Source: Kitasatospora sp. NBC_00458
GTDB lineage: Bacteria > Actinomycetota > Actinomycetes > Streptomycetales > Streptomycetaceae
Reading direction: 5' to 3'
Assembly (NCBI RefSeq): GCF_036013975.1
Contig: NZ_CP107904.1
Span: forward strand, 1,736,001 to 1,800,000
Length of the DNA stretch: 64,000 bases
Below the pieces are notes generated by a model. That model ran no database searches and was not told the origin of the DNA. It saw nothing but the letters and a program-made list of their open reading frames with translations. Made by a program: the position numbers and the translations under genes. This document shows, piece by piece, positions 17,477-25,857 of this stretch. Position 1 is the stretch's first letter; every line of letters begins with the position of its first letter.

Positions 17477-18175
17477 GTGAACGACCGGCACGACATGACG
17501 GTGATGCACACCGTGCACGAGGTACTGCGACAGCACCTGCGCGCCATCGCGGACGCCGTGGCACCCGCCACCGGCGGCGACCCCCGGGAGGAGCTGCTGA
17601 CGGCAGGCGGCTGGGAGCCGTTCAAGACGGCGCTGCGCCTGCACCACGGCGCCGAGGACGACGCGCTCTGGCCGGTGCTCCGGCCGGCGCTCGACGGCCG
17701 GCCGTTCGACCTGGCGCTCCTGGAGTCGCTGGAGGCCGAACACCTCGCGATCGACCTCCTGATCGGGGCGGTCGACGAGGCCCTGGCCACCCCGGACACC
17801 GGCCCGGACCTCCTCACCGACCTGACCGGCTCGCTGGTCGCGGGCGTCCTGGGCCACCTCGGCCATGAGGAACGCGCGGTGCTGCCGCTGGTCACGGCGC
17901 TCGTGACCGAGGAGCAGTGGGCGCGCTTCGAGCGGCTCCACGCCCGGCGCACCGGGGCGGGCGCGGACCCGGCGCGGCCGCGTACGGACCGCCCCGGCCC
18001 CGGCACGTCCCCGCTCGCCCCGAACTCCCCACTCCCCCCGAACTCCCCACTCGCCCCGGACCCCGCGCTCGCCCCGGACTCCCTCGCCTCCCCGCTCGCC
18101 CCGGACTCCCTCGCCCGAAGCCTCCGCCCGGCGGCCGAACCCGCCGGCCCACCACCCGAGGAACACCTCACATGA
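17477..18175 (+). CDS. hemerythrin-like domain protein with Pro/Ser-rich tail
   Basis: A 232-residue protein. Residues 1-150 form a hemerythrin HHE-type four-helix bundle with His residues in His-Thr-Val-His-Glu-Val-Leu-Arg-Gln-His, His-His-Gly-Ala-Glu-Asp, Glu-Ala-Glu-His and His-Leu-Gly-His-Glu-Glu, which would bind a di-iron centre. The last 80 residues are a low-complexity tail of Pro-Leu-Ala-Pro-(Asn/Asp)-Ser repeats with no known function. GTG at 17477 was chosen because it precedes the first helix. The stop overlaps the MFS start by 4 nt (ATGA), so the two are co-translated. Confidence 0.8.
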   Translation: MNDRHDMTVMHTVHEVLRQHLRAIADAVAPATGGDPREELLTAGGWEPFKTALRLHHGAEDDALWPVLRPALDGRPFDLALLESLEAEHLAIDLLIGAVDEALATPDTGPDLLTDLTGSLVAGVLGHLGHEERAVLPLVTALVTEEQWARFERLHARRTGAGADPARPRTDRPGPGTSPLAPNSPLPPNSPLAPDPALAPDSLASPLAPDSLARSLRPAAEPAGPPPEEHLT

Positions 18176-19389
18176 CGACAGTCGAACCCGCCCGACCCGC
18201 ACCCGCCGACGCCACGCCGGAGCCCCCCGACCCGGGGACCGTGCCGCTGGGACGCTGGCTGGCCCTGGTGGCCGTGGCCGTCGGCACGTTCGCCATGGTG
18301 ACCGCCGAGCAGCTGCCGATGGGGCTGCTCACCCCCATCGGGGGCGCGTTCGGCGTCTCCGAAGGGGTCGCCGGCCTGATGGTGACCGTGCCCGGGCTGG
18401 TCGCCTCGGCCGCCGCCCCGCTGCTGCCCGTCCTGATCGGCCGCCGCGACCGCCGGACGGTCCTGATCGCCCTGCTCGGCCTGATGGCCGCGGCGAACCT
18501 GCTCTCCCTGGCGGCACCGAACTTCCCCGTGCTGCTGGGCGCGCGTTTCCTGATCGGCATCAGCATCGGCGGCTTCTGGGCCCTCGCCGCCGGCATCGCC
18601 GTCCGGATGGTGCCCGAGGCCTTCGTCGGCCGGGCCACCGCGATCACCTTCGGCGGCGCCACCGCCGCCAACGTGCTGGGTGTCCCGGCCGGCACGCTGA
18701 TCGGGGAGTTCAGCGGCTGGAAGGCGGCCTTCGCGACCGTCGGCGGGCTCGGGCTGCTCGTCGTGGTCGCCCTCTTCGCCCTCCTGCCGGCGATGCCCGC
18801 CGCCGAACCGGTCCGGCCCGCCACCCTGGTCGCCCAGTTCCGCAACCCGGCGGTGCGGGCCGGGGTGCTGACCACCTTCCTGCTCGTGGGCGGCCACTTC
18901 GCGGCGTTCACCTTCGTGAGTCCCGTCCTCCAGGACGTCTCGGGCATCGAGGCGGGGATGGTCGGCCCGCTCCTGCTGGCCTTCGGCGTCGCCGGCATCG
19001 TCGGCAACTTCCTGGTCGGCGCGGCCGTGGGGCGCGACATCCGCAGCGTCGTCATGGCGATCGGCCTGGCACTCGCCGTGGTCCTGGCGCTCTTCCCGCT
19101 CGTCGGCACGGCGCCCGTCGGCGGCATCGTGCTGCTGATCGGCTGGGGGCTCGCCTTCGGCGGCGTCCCGGTGAGCGTCCAGACCTGGATCCTGCGGGCC
19201 GCACCGCGCGACACCGAGGCCGCCACCGCGCTCAACACCTCGGTGTTCAACCTCGCGATCGCCCTCGGGGCCCTCTGCGGCGGCCTCGTCGTCGACGCGG
19301 CGGACCTCACCACCGCCCTCTGGACCGGTTCGGCGGTCGGTCTGCTGACCACCCTGACGGTCTGGCGCACCCGCAGGACCTCGCCCTGA
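18172..19389 (+). CDS. MFS transporter, drug/metabolite efflux type (AraJ/PbuE-like)
   Basis: A 405-residue protein with twelve predicted helices, the size of DHA1-type MFS exporters. Early Glu-Gln-Leu-Pro-Met-Gly-Leu-Leu in helix 1, Gly-Arg-Arg-Asp-Arg-Arg in the loop between helices 2 and 3, and Gly-Phe-Trp-Ala-Leu in helix 4 match the arabinose-polymer/purine efflux-like group. ATG at 18172 overlaps the hemerythrin stop. With the divergent LysR gene this looks like an inducible efflux unit. The substrate is unknown. A second MFS of the same group occurs at 38809. Confidence 0.88.
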   Translation: MTTVEPARPAPADATPEPPDPGTVPLGRWLALVAVAVGTFAMVTAEQLPMGLLTPIGGAFGVSEGVAGLMVTVPGLVASAAAPLLPVLIGRRDRRTVLIALLGLMAAANLLSLAAPNFPVLLGARFLIGISIGGFWALAAGIAVRMVPEAFVGRATAITFGGATAANVLGVPAGTLIGEFSGWKAAFATVGGLGLLVVVALFALLPAMPAAEPVRPATLVAQFRNPAVRAGVLTTFLLVGGHFAAFTFVSPVLQDVSGIEAGMVGPLLLAFGVAGIVGNFLVGAAVGRDIRSVVMAIGLALAVVLALFPLVGTAPVGGIVLLIGWGLAFGGVPVSVQTWILRAAPRDTEAATALNTSVFNLAIALGALCGGLVVDAADLTTALWTGSAVGLLTTLTVWRTRRTSP

Positions 19390-19855
19390 CCACCTGGCTC
19401 GTCACCCGCCCCTTCGTCCTCTTCTTCCCCTGTCCCCCGTCGGCGCCGGGCCCCGTCGGGGAGGCCGCGGGCACCTTCCCCGGCGGCACCCACCGGACGG
19501 CGGCCCCGGACCGGACGGGGGACGCCGGACGGCCCGTCCGGACGGCGGGAGACGGTCGGCCCCACCAGGATCCACAGGGCACCGGACGCACCGCCCGCCT
19601 CCCGCAGTACGCCTGACGACGCGGCCCGGAGGCGGTGGACGCCGTCCGCGGCCGCCCCTGCCGGGGCCGGGCGGCCGTGGACGCGGCGCCGCGGCGTCCC
19701 GCCCGGCGGACGGGCCGGGCAGGACGCCGCGGCAGCGGCGGGACACTGGGGTACTTCGGTGCGGAGCTCCGGGCCCGGGCGGGACCGGAGGGTCCCGCGG
19801 CTCGGGCGGCTCGGGTGCTTCGGGTGCTTCGGATGCTTCGGGCACGCCGGTCCGG
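19390..19855. repeat. intergenic region with 9-bp tandem repeats at 19802-19846
   Basis: The 466 bp between the MFS gene and the next small gene has no convincing gene. At 19802-19846 a 9-bp unit of the form TCGGGTGCT is repeated five times (two exact copies, others with 1-3 changes). On the minus strand the repeats read as Glu-Ala-Pro-type codons, but no supported gene contains them. Confidence 0.45.
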
Positions 19856-20011
19856 TCAGTAGTAGTGGCGGCGGCCGCCGACCTCGTGGCCTACCGCGCC
19901 CATGATCCACAGGATCAGGCCGATGAGGGCCAGGACCAGGCCGATGGTCCACAGGATGGAAATTCCGGTGACGAATCCGATGACGAGGAGGATGACTCCG
20001 AGGACGATCAC
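19856..20011 (-). CDS. small hydrophobic membrane protein (DUF6131-like)
   Basis: A 51-residue protein with two hydrophobic segments (Ile-Val-Leu-Gly-Val-Ile-Leu-Leu, then Leu-Val-Leu-Ala-Leu-Ile-Gly-Leu-Ile-Leu-Trp) separated by a short Trp-Thr-Ile turn, and a basic His/Arg/Tyr tail. GTG at 20011 has GGAG about 7 nt upstream. Small proteins of this form are widespread in Streptomyces, often near stress genes, and are usually named hypothetical or DUF6131. The sigma-factor cluster just upstream fits such a context; no function can be assigned. Confidence 0.75.
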   Translation of the reverse strand: MIVLGVILLVIGFVTGISILWTIGLVLALIGLILWIMGAVGHEVGGRRHYY

Positions 20012-20198
20012 GACGATCTCCGTTCTGCCCCCCTCGGCTGTCGCCCTCCGCCGTTGCGGAGGCCACCCCTGCGCCTTTCCCGTTCCCGGCTCCTCAATCA
20101 GGCCCGGCGTGCACGGCCGTCCGCCCCGCCCGGCGGACCACCCACCGGACCGCCCGGCGGACCCCGGGCGGGCTACCCCGCGGCTCCCCCCGGCTCCC

Positions 20199-21101
20199 TC
20201 AGCGGCTCTCCGCCGCCGGGTCGGCCAGCCGCTCCCGCAGGCTGCCGAGGGTGGCGGCCAGCAACCGGGAGACCTGCATCTGCGAACAGCCGAGCTCCTC
20301 GGCGATCTCCGACTGGGTGCAGTCGCCCCAGAACCGCAGCATCAGGACCGTGCGCTCGCGCGGCGAGAGGTCCCCGAGCAGCGGCCGCACGGACTCCCGG
20401 AACTCGACCAGGGCGAGGTTGCGGTCGTGCTCCCCCAGCCGGTCGATCAGCGCGCTGCCGGTCTCGTCCTCGCGGTCCTCGCGCAGCGCGTCCAACGAGT
20501 CGGAACGGTAGGCGCGGCCCACTCCGAGCGCGGCGGCGACCTCGTCGGTGTCCAGGCCCAGGTCCAGGGCCAGTTCCTCCGCCGTGGGCACCCGTCCGAG
20601 CTCCTGCTCCAGGACGGTGGAGCGGCGGGCGACCTTCAGGTAGAGCTCCTGCAGACTGCGCGGCACCCGCACCGGCCAGGAGGTGTCGCGGAAGAACCGC
20701 TTGATCTCGCCCGCGATGGTCGGGATCGCGTACGTCACGAACACCACGCCCCGCCGGTGGTCGTAGCCGTCGACCGCCTTGATCAGGCCGACCGTGCCGA
20801 CCTGGAGGAGGTCGTCCCGCTCGGCGGAGCCGTTGCGGAAGCCCCCGACGACGAACCGCACCAGCGGCATGTTGAGCTCGATGATCGTGCCGCGCACGTA
20901 GCCGTAGGCGGCCGATTCGGGTTCCAGTGCGGTGAGGCGCTCGAACAGGGCGTCGCTCACCGCCCTGGCCTCGGCCTTGCCCATCGCCCGCATCCGGGCG
21001 GGGGTCGGCCGGGGGAAGTCCTGTGCGGTCGTGGGCTGTGCGGTCGGAGCGTGCGCTGTCGGTGCGTGCGCGGTCGGCGTCGCGATGGTGAGGGCGGGCA
21101 C
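20199..21101 (-). CDS. RNA polymerase sigma factor, SigB/SigF/SigG family
   Basis: A 300-residue group 3 sigma factor. Region 2 (Asn-Met-Pro-Leu-Val-Arg-Phe-Val then Asp-Asp-Leu-Leu-Gln-Val-Gly-Thr-Val-Gly-Leu-Ile-Lys-Ala) follows a 75-residue N-terminal extension rich in Ala/Pro/Thr. Region 3 begins near Arg-Val-Pro-Arg-Ser-Leu-Gln, and region 4 carries the HTH (Ser-Glu-Ile-Ala-Glu-Glu-Leu-Gly-Cys-Ser-Gln-Met-Gln-Val-Ser-Arg). It belongs to the stress/differentiation type controlled by anti-sigma kinases. The SpoIIE-like phosphatase and two HATPase/one STAS genes upstream on the same strand are plausible regulators. Confidence 0.9.
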   Translation of the reverse strand: MPALTIATPTAHAPTAHAPTAQPTTAQDFPRPTPARMRAMGKAEARAVSDALFERLTALEPESAAYGYVRGTIIELNMPLVRFVVGGFRNGSAERDDLLQVGTVGLIKAVDGYDHRRGVVFVTYAIPTIAGEIKRFFRDTSWPVRVPRSLQELYLKVARRSTVLEQELGRVPTAEELALDLGLDTDEVAAALGVGRAYRSDSLDALREDREDETGSALIDRLGEHDRNLALVEFRESVRPLLGDLSPRERTVLMLRFWGDCTQSEIAEELGCSQMQVSRLLAATLGSLRERLADPAAESR

Positions 21102-21452
21102 GGGGGGTCATCTCCCTGGCTGGTCCCTGCGCCGCCGCACCCCGTGCGGACGGGGCACCGCGTCCGCCCGCGGACGGCGACGGACGGCCGCCGAGGGGGC
21201 GCGCAGGAAAGGGGATGGGAGACCGTGGCACCCGGCTTCTTCAGGCGTCGGCATCCCGGCACGGTGAGCGTGCCGTGAACCCGGCGGAGGCGCAGCCCGA
21301 CCGCCGGTCCGGAGGGGGTCTCTGACCCGACACTCCGTTCTGTGTTGATACCCGCCCACCGGCGGACGAACCGCCCTGCGCGCCACCGATCGAGCCACGC
21401 CCCGACGCCCGGCCGGGGCCGCGCCCGGGCCGGACCGGACCGGGCTGGACCT
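21102..21452. other. intergenic stretch without recognised gene
   Basis: 351 bp between the sigma factor gene and the phosphatase gene, both on the minus strand. It should carry the sigma gene promoter, but I could not identify conserved -35/-10 elements, repeats or a stem-loop. Confidence 0.4.
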
Positions 21453-23867
21453 TCAGGCCAGCCGGATGCCGATGACGCAGGTGTCGTCCTGCGGGTTGGG
21501 GGCCCGCAGCCGGCGCAGCACGTGGTCGAGGCAGCCCGGGATCCCCGGCACCTTGTACTCCTCCACCGCCCTGAGCAGGCGTTCCAGGCCCCGGTCGAGG
21601 CCCTCGTCGCGCCGCTCGACCAGCCCGTCGGTGAAGAGCAGCACCAGGTCGTCCGGTTCGAGGGCGAGGACCGCGCTGCGGTAGACGGCTGCCGGGTGGG
21701 CGCCGAGCAGCGGCCCGACGGGCGGGTCCAGGTAGCGGGCGACCCCGTCGTGGACCAGCAGCGGCGGCAGGTGCCCGGCCCGGGCCCAGGTCAGGGTGCG
21801 CCGCACGGGGTCGAGCCGGCCGCAGACGGCGGTGGCGATGAAGTCGGCGCCGAGGTGGCAGAGCAACTCGTTGAGGAGCTGGAGCAGCCGGTCCGGTTCC
21901 GCGCCGGTGAAGGCCAGGCCGCGCAGCGCGTCGCGCAGCTGTGCCATGCCGGCGGCGGCCCGCAGTCCGTGCCCGGAGACGTCGCCGACCACGATGAGGA
22001 CCGTGCCGTCGGGCAGGGTGAGGACGTCGTACCAGTCGCCGCCGACCCGGGTCTCGCTCTCGGCGGGCAGGTAGCGGGCCGCGACGTCCAGGTTGGGCGC
22101 GGGCGGACTGCTCGGCACGTCCATGAGCGCGTGCTGGAGGGCGCGGACGGCGCGGTGCTCGACAGCGGTCTGGCGGACCTGTTCGGCGAGCCGGGCCCGG
22201 GTGTCGGCGAGCGCCTTCTCGGTGTGCCGCCAGGCGCTGATGTCCTGGATGACGCCGCGCACCGCGAGGACCTCGCCGTCCCGGTTCCCGGGGACGGTCT
22301 CGGCGATCGCCCGCACGGTCCGCGCGATGCCGTCCGGGCGGACCACCCGGAACTCCAGCGTGGCGGAGGCGTGCCCGGCGAGCAGCCGTTCGGCCAGGAG
22401 CCGGACGGCCTCGCGGTCGGCGGGCGCGACGGCGGCCTCCGCCTCGGCCGGGGTGAGCGTGCCGGACGCGGCCCGCTCCGGCAGGCCGAGCAGCCGGAAG
22501 ACCTCGGGCGAGCAGTCGAGCCGTGCGGTGGAGACCTCCCACTGCCAGGTGCCGAGGCCGGCCAGCCGCTGGGCCTGGGCGAGCTGCTGCTCCCGGCGTT
22601 CCTGTTCGTCGTGGGTGCGCCAGCTGACCAGGACCCCGTCGAGGAACGGCGTGGCGTGCAGCGTCATGGTCGAGCCGTGGACGGCGCCGCCGACGATCTC
22701 GACGTACTGCTCCGCCTCCCCCTCGTAGGGCAGGCCGGAGGCCGCGACGTCGAGCAGGTGCTGGAAGGTCCCCGAGGAGACCATGCCGGGGTAGAGCTCG
22801 CTGAGCAGCCGGCCGGTGATGTCCTGGCCGGTGCGGCCGGCCAGGTCGACGGTGGCGGCGTTGGCGTGCGCGACCCGCAGGTCGGTGACCTTGCCCTCGG
22901 GCTCGCGCACGGCGTGCAGGATCAGGACCGGGTCGAGGAGGGCGTCCAGCACCGCCCGGAACCACGGCTCCCCGGCGGGCACCGGCACCCCCGCCTCGTC
23001 CTCGTCGGGGGCGAGCACCCGCAGCAGCTGGGCGGCGCACAGCCGGGCCAGCGCGGAGAGGTAGCGCTCGGTGGGCCGGTCCGGACGGAACGTCCCGGGC
23101 CAGCCGAGCTTCATCGCGCCGATCAACTGCTCGCCGGTGCGCAGCGGCAGGGCGCAGACGGTGTCGCCGGGGACGAGGTCCTCGCCCTTCAGGTCGGGGT
23201 AGCGGGAGGCGAACTCGGAGCGCCGCACCCAGACGGTGGCGCCGCCGCGGGCGGAATCGGTCAGCGGCAGGGACATGTTCGGGGGGATCCGCTGCCACTG
23301 GCTGAGCTGGTGGGAGGGGACGCCGTGGCTGGCCACCAGCCGCAGCGCGCCGTCCGGTTCCAGGACGGTGAGGGCGACCGCGCCGACGCCCAGCGGGGCG
23401 AGGGCCGTCTCGGTGAGCAGGGCGGCGAGCTCGTCGGGCGACTCGGCCGAGGCGAGGGCCGAGGCGGCGACGTGGTAGCGGGCCGCGAAGTCCCCGCCCG
23501 CGGGAGCGGCGACGGCCCGGGGCCGCGGGGAGTCCGGGCCGTCCCCCGCCGGACCGGACTCCCCGGGGCCGGGGAACGGCGCGGACGGCGGCGCGGGGAA
23601 CGAGGCGGGCTCGTCGCCGTCCGGCGGCGCGGCGGTCCCGAGGAGGTCCGCGGCGATCTCGACGAGTTTGCGGTTGCTGTCCTGGGAGAGCTGGACCAGA
23701 TGGCTGAACGCCTCGTCCGGGGTGCAGGCGATCCGCTCGATCAGGATGCCCTTGGCCTGCTCGATCACGGCGCGCGTGCGCATGGCACGGCGCTGTCCCT
23801 CCACCTCGCTGCGCAGCCGGTCGATGGTGGCCCGCAGCCGGGCGCTCTCGCTCTGCGGTTCCGACAT
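21453..23867 (-). CDS. ANTAR-GAF-PAS-SpoIIE (PP2C) phosphatase, RsbU/RsbP-like
   Basis: An 804-residue multidomain regulator. Residues 5-70 look like an ANTAR helical module (Ala-Val-Ile-Glu-Gln-Ala-Lys-Gly-Ile-Leu), about 110-280 a GAF domain, about 290-540 two PAS-like domains (the second starting Leu-Gly-Thr-Trp-Gln-Trp-Glu), and about 580-804 a SpoIIE PP2C phosphatase (Gly-Gly-Asp-Trp-Tyr-Asp, then Gly-Asp-Val-Ser-Gly-His-Gly with metal-binding Asp). Such proteins dephosphorylate STAS anti-anti-sigma factors after sensing a signal. The STAS gene at 24448 is the obvious candidate target. ATG at 23867 starts at the ANTAR module. Confidence 0.88.
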   Translation of the reverse strand: MSEPQSESARLRATIDRLRSEVEGQRRAMRTRAVIEQAKGILIERIACTPDEAFSHLVQLSQDSNRKLVEIAADLLGTAAPPDGDEPASFPAPPSAPFPGPGESGPAGDGPDSPRPRAVAAPAGGDFAARYHVAASALASAESPDELAALLTETALAPLGVGAVALTVLEPDGALRLVASHGVPSHQLSQWQRIPPNMSLPLTDSARGGATVWVRRSEFASRYPDLKGEDLVPGDTVCALPLRTGEQLIGAMKLGWPGTFRPDRPTERYLSALARLCAAQLLRVLAPDEDEAGVPVPAGEPWFRAVLDALLDPVLILHAVREPEGKVTDLRVAHANAATVDLAGRTGQDITGRLLSELYPGMVSSGTFQHLLDVAASGLPYEGEAEQYVEIVGGAVHGSTMTLHATPFLDGVLVSWRTHDEQERREQQLAQAQRLAGLGTWQWEVSTARLDCSPEVFRLLGLPERAASGTLTPAEAEAAVAPADREAVRLLAERLLAGHASATLEFRVVRPDGIARTVRAIAETVPGNRDGEVLAVRGVIQDISAWRHTEKALADTRARLAEQVRQTAVEHRAVRALQHALMDVPSSPPAPNLDVAARYLPAESETRVGGDWYDVLTLPDGTVLIVVGDVSGHGLRAAAGMAQLRDALRGLAFTGAEPDRLLQLLNELLCHLGADFIATAVCGRLDPVRRTLTWARAGHLPPLLVHDGVARYLDPPVGPLLGAHPAAVYRSAVLALEPDDLVLLFTDGLVERRDEGLDRGLERLLRAVEEYKVPGIPGCLDHVLRRLRAPNPQDDTCVIGIRLA

Positions 23868-24010
23868 CCGCCTTCCCCGGTCCGTTTCCGCCAAGGGCCC
23901 CGGCGCACGTGGACGGGCGGCCGGGGACGGTGCTGGGCACCGTGTCGAGGTTCCAGCCTAGGACCCGGCCGCCGACGGTGCCGGGCGGTGCCGAGCGGGT
24001 CAGGGTGGTG

Positions 24011-24448
24011 TCAGTCCGGGTGGCGGCCCGCGCCCGCCGCGGGCGGGGCGGAGATCTCCGACCACACGGTCTTGCCGCGCGCACCGGGCACGCTCCCCCA
24101 GGCCCAGGACAGCAGCGCGACCACCCGCAGCCCGTGCCGGCCGGGAACCGCCGGGTCGTCGTTGCGCCGCAGCACGGGCGGCTCGGGGCTCTCGTCGGAC
24201 ACCTCCACCCGCAGCCCCGACGGCGAGCGGCGCAGACGCAGCTCGATCGGGCCGCCGACGTGGCGGGCGGCGTTGGTGACGAGCTCGCTCACGATCAGCA
24301 GGACGTCCTCGGCCACCGCCTTGCGCTCGCCCCCGGCGGCCGGGAGCCAGCCCCAGTCGACCAGGGCCTCCCGGGTGAACGCGCGGGACCGGGTGACCGC
24401 CCCCGTGGCGGACCGCAGGGCCAGGCTCCGCTCGGCGTCGGGCGGCAT
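24011..24448 (-). CDS. ATP-binding anti-sigma-like protein (HATPase_c, RsbW family)
   Basis: A 145-residue single HATPase domain. The N box is Val-Ser-Glu-Leu-Val-Thr-Asn-Ala-Ala-Arg-His and a G-box-like Gly-Arg-His-Gly-Leu follows. This is the Streptomyces RsbW-like fold that binds a sigma factor or phosphorylates a STAS protein. Its ATG shares one base with the stop of the STAS gene (TGATG), so the antagonist and kinase are coupled. Confidence 0.85.
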   Translation of the reverse strand: MPPDAERSLALRSATGAVTRSRAFTREALVDWGWLPAAGGERKAVAEDVLLIVSELVTNAARHVGGPIELRLRRSPSGLRVEVSDESPEPPVLRRNDDPAVPGRHGLRVVALLSWAWGSVPGARGKTVWSEISAPPAAGAGRHPD

Positions 24449-24813
24449 CAGCCGTCCTGACCGGCGAGCGCCTCGACCACCGAGGGGAAGATGCGGAAGA
24501 TCCCCTCGGCGCCGGTGATCTCCAGCATGCGGGCCACCATCGGGCTGGGCCCGGCGAGCACCAGCGTGCGGCCCCCGTCCTCGGCCGCGAGGCGGGTGCG
24601 CAGCAGCAGGTTCAGACCGGTGGAGTCGCAGAACGACAGGCCGTCGCAGTCGACGACGACCGGTCCGGGCGGGCCGCGCAGCACCGTCTCCAGTGCCTCG
24701 CGCAGCGGCTGCGCCGTGTCGTGGTCCAGTTCGCCCTCGGGACGGACGACCACGCTCCGCCCGGAGGGGCTGACCGTCACCGAGAGTCCCCCGGGGACAC
24801 GGTCGGCTTCCAT
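24448..24813 (-). CDS. STAS-domain anti-sigma factor antagonist (RsbV-like)
   Basis: A 121-residue STAS protein. The phosphorylatable site is in Asp-Cys-Asp-Gly-Leu-Ser-Phe-Cys-Asp-Ser-Thr-Gly-Leu, the standard anti-anti-sigma signature. ATG at 24813 has GGAGGAG 6 nt upstream and was preferred to an upstream ATG at 24837. It lies between two HATPase genes, 20 bp after the first and overlapping the second, which is the layout of a partner-switching operon. Confidence 0.88.
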   Translation of the reverse strand: MEADRVPGGLSVTVSPSGRSVVVRPEGELDHDTAQPLREALETVLRGPPGPVVVDCDGLSFCDSTGLNLLLRTRLAAEDGGRTLVLAGPSPMVARMLEITGAEGIFRIFPSVVEALAGQDG

Positions 24814-24833
24814 GGCCTGCTCCTCCCACGTCG

Positions 24834-25256
24834 TCATTCCACGATAGGCCGCATCGTCCCTCCCCGGTTCCGTACGGTCGTCTCGACGATCTTGCCGGTG
24901 GCCGTGCGGACGGCGTGCACCCGGCGGCCGATGGTGGCCACCACGAGCAGCCCGTACCCGGACGGCCCCGGCTTCCCGGCCGGCCGGAGCAGCTCGGGGC
25001 TGGTGTCCTCGACGGCGATCTCGACGCCCGCGTCGGCGACGGCCATGATCAGCCGGCACGGGCCCGGTGCGTGGCGGCACGCGTTGCCCACGAGTTCACC
25101 GACCACCAGGACGGCGTCCCGCCGGGTCTGCGGGCTCAGCCCGCCCCGGTCGAGGCCGGCCAGCTCGCCGAGGAAGCGTCCTGCGGCCCTTCGCGCCAGG
25201 CCTTCCGACCCGGGCGCTCCGTCCAGGTCGACGTCGAGCGAGGGGACACAGCGCAC
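24834..25256 (-). CDS. ATP-binding anti-sigma-like protein (HATPase_c), second copy
   Basis: A 140-residue HATPase-domain protein with an N box Val-Gly-Glu-Leu-Val-Gly-Asn-Ala-Cys-Arg-His and a Gly-Pro-Ser-Gly-Tyr-Gly-Leu segment in the G-box position. It is first in the three-gene set with the STAS gene and the other HATPase gene. GTG at 25256 has GAGGTGA just upstream. With two kinase-like proteins and one visible antagonist, the two probably differ in target. Confidence 0.83.
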   Translation of the reverse strand: MRCVPSLDVDLDGAPGSEGLARRAAGRFLGELAGLDRGGLSPQTRRDAVLVVGELVGNACRHAPGPCRLIMAVADAGVEIAVEDTSPELLRPAGKPGPSGYGLLVVATIGRRVHAVRTATGKIVETTVRNRGGTMRPIVE

Positions 25257-25474
25257 GACGTCACCTCGCCTCTCCTCACGTCCGGTCCGGACCTCGCGTC
25301 TACCCCGGGACGGCCGGCGGAACCCGGTGCCCGGGTCGCGGCGGGTCGCGACGGGTCCGGCCGCCGGGACGCTCCGGGGCCGGGGAGGCCCCGGAGCGTC
25401 GGGCGTCGTACCGGCCGAGCGTACGCACCGCGGGCCGCCCTCGCGGACGAGCGGAGCAGCGGGGCGGCGGACGA

Positions 25475-25648
25475 TCAGTGCCCGGCGGCGTCCTTGAGCT
25501 TCTCTCCGGCCTGCTTGATGTCGCTCTTCGCCTGGGTCGCCCGGCCCTCGGCCTTCAGGCCCGGGTCGTCGGTGGCCTTGCCGACGGTCTCCTTCGCCTT
25601 GCCCTTCGCCTTCTCGGCGACGTTCTTCATCTTCTTGCCGGCGCTCAT
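25475..25648 (-). CDS. CsbD-family general stress protein
   Basis: A 57-residue hydrophilic protein of the CsbD type: Lys/Ala/Gly-rich helices with Lys-Ala-Lys-Glu-Thr-Val-Gly-Lys-Ala and Lys-Ala-Glu-Gly-Arg segments. CsbD proteins are made under SigB control in Bacillus and are abundant stress proteins of unknown role. ATG at 25648 has a GGAGGAG 8 nt upstream. Its place beside the anti-sigma/STAS genes fits control by the sigma factor of this cluster, though no matching promoter was found by eye. Confidence 0.88.
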   Translation of the reverse strand: MSAGKKMKNVAEKAKGKAKETVGKATDDPGLKAEGRATQAKSDIKQAGEKLKDAAGH

Positions 25649-25857
25649 GGCGTCGCTCCTCCGTCCTCGGGCCGGGCGCGGTCGCTCCGGCGTCTCCGGG
25701 GCGTCTGCTCCGGTCCGCCGATCCGAAACCTCCGTCCGGCGCGGCCCCGGCCGGTTCCCCCGGCCCGTTCCCGGAAGACCGGGACGGATTCCGAGTGGCG
25801 GGCCCGCCACCGGGCAGACGCTCGCCGGGGGCCCGTCGAACCGGAGGAGTGACCGCC

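Noticed and set aside
16177..18897. A 906-codon frame extending the LysR gene
   Set aside because: The upstream part covers the palindrome, the divergent promoter and the antisense of the hemerythrin and MFS genes.
19402..19845. A minus-strand frame beginning with Pro-Glu-Ala repeats
   Set aside because: The repeats come from 9-bp tandem DNA repeats and the rest is Pro/Arg-rich noise without a ribosome site.
21241..24518. Very long open frames on both strands opposite the phosphatase gene
   Set aside because: They lack ribosome sites and domains, and GC-rich DNA keeps the complementary frames open.
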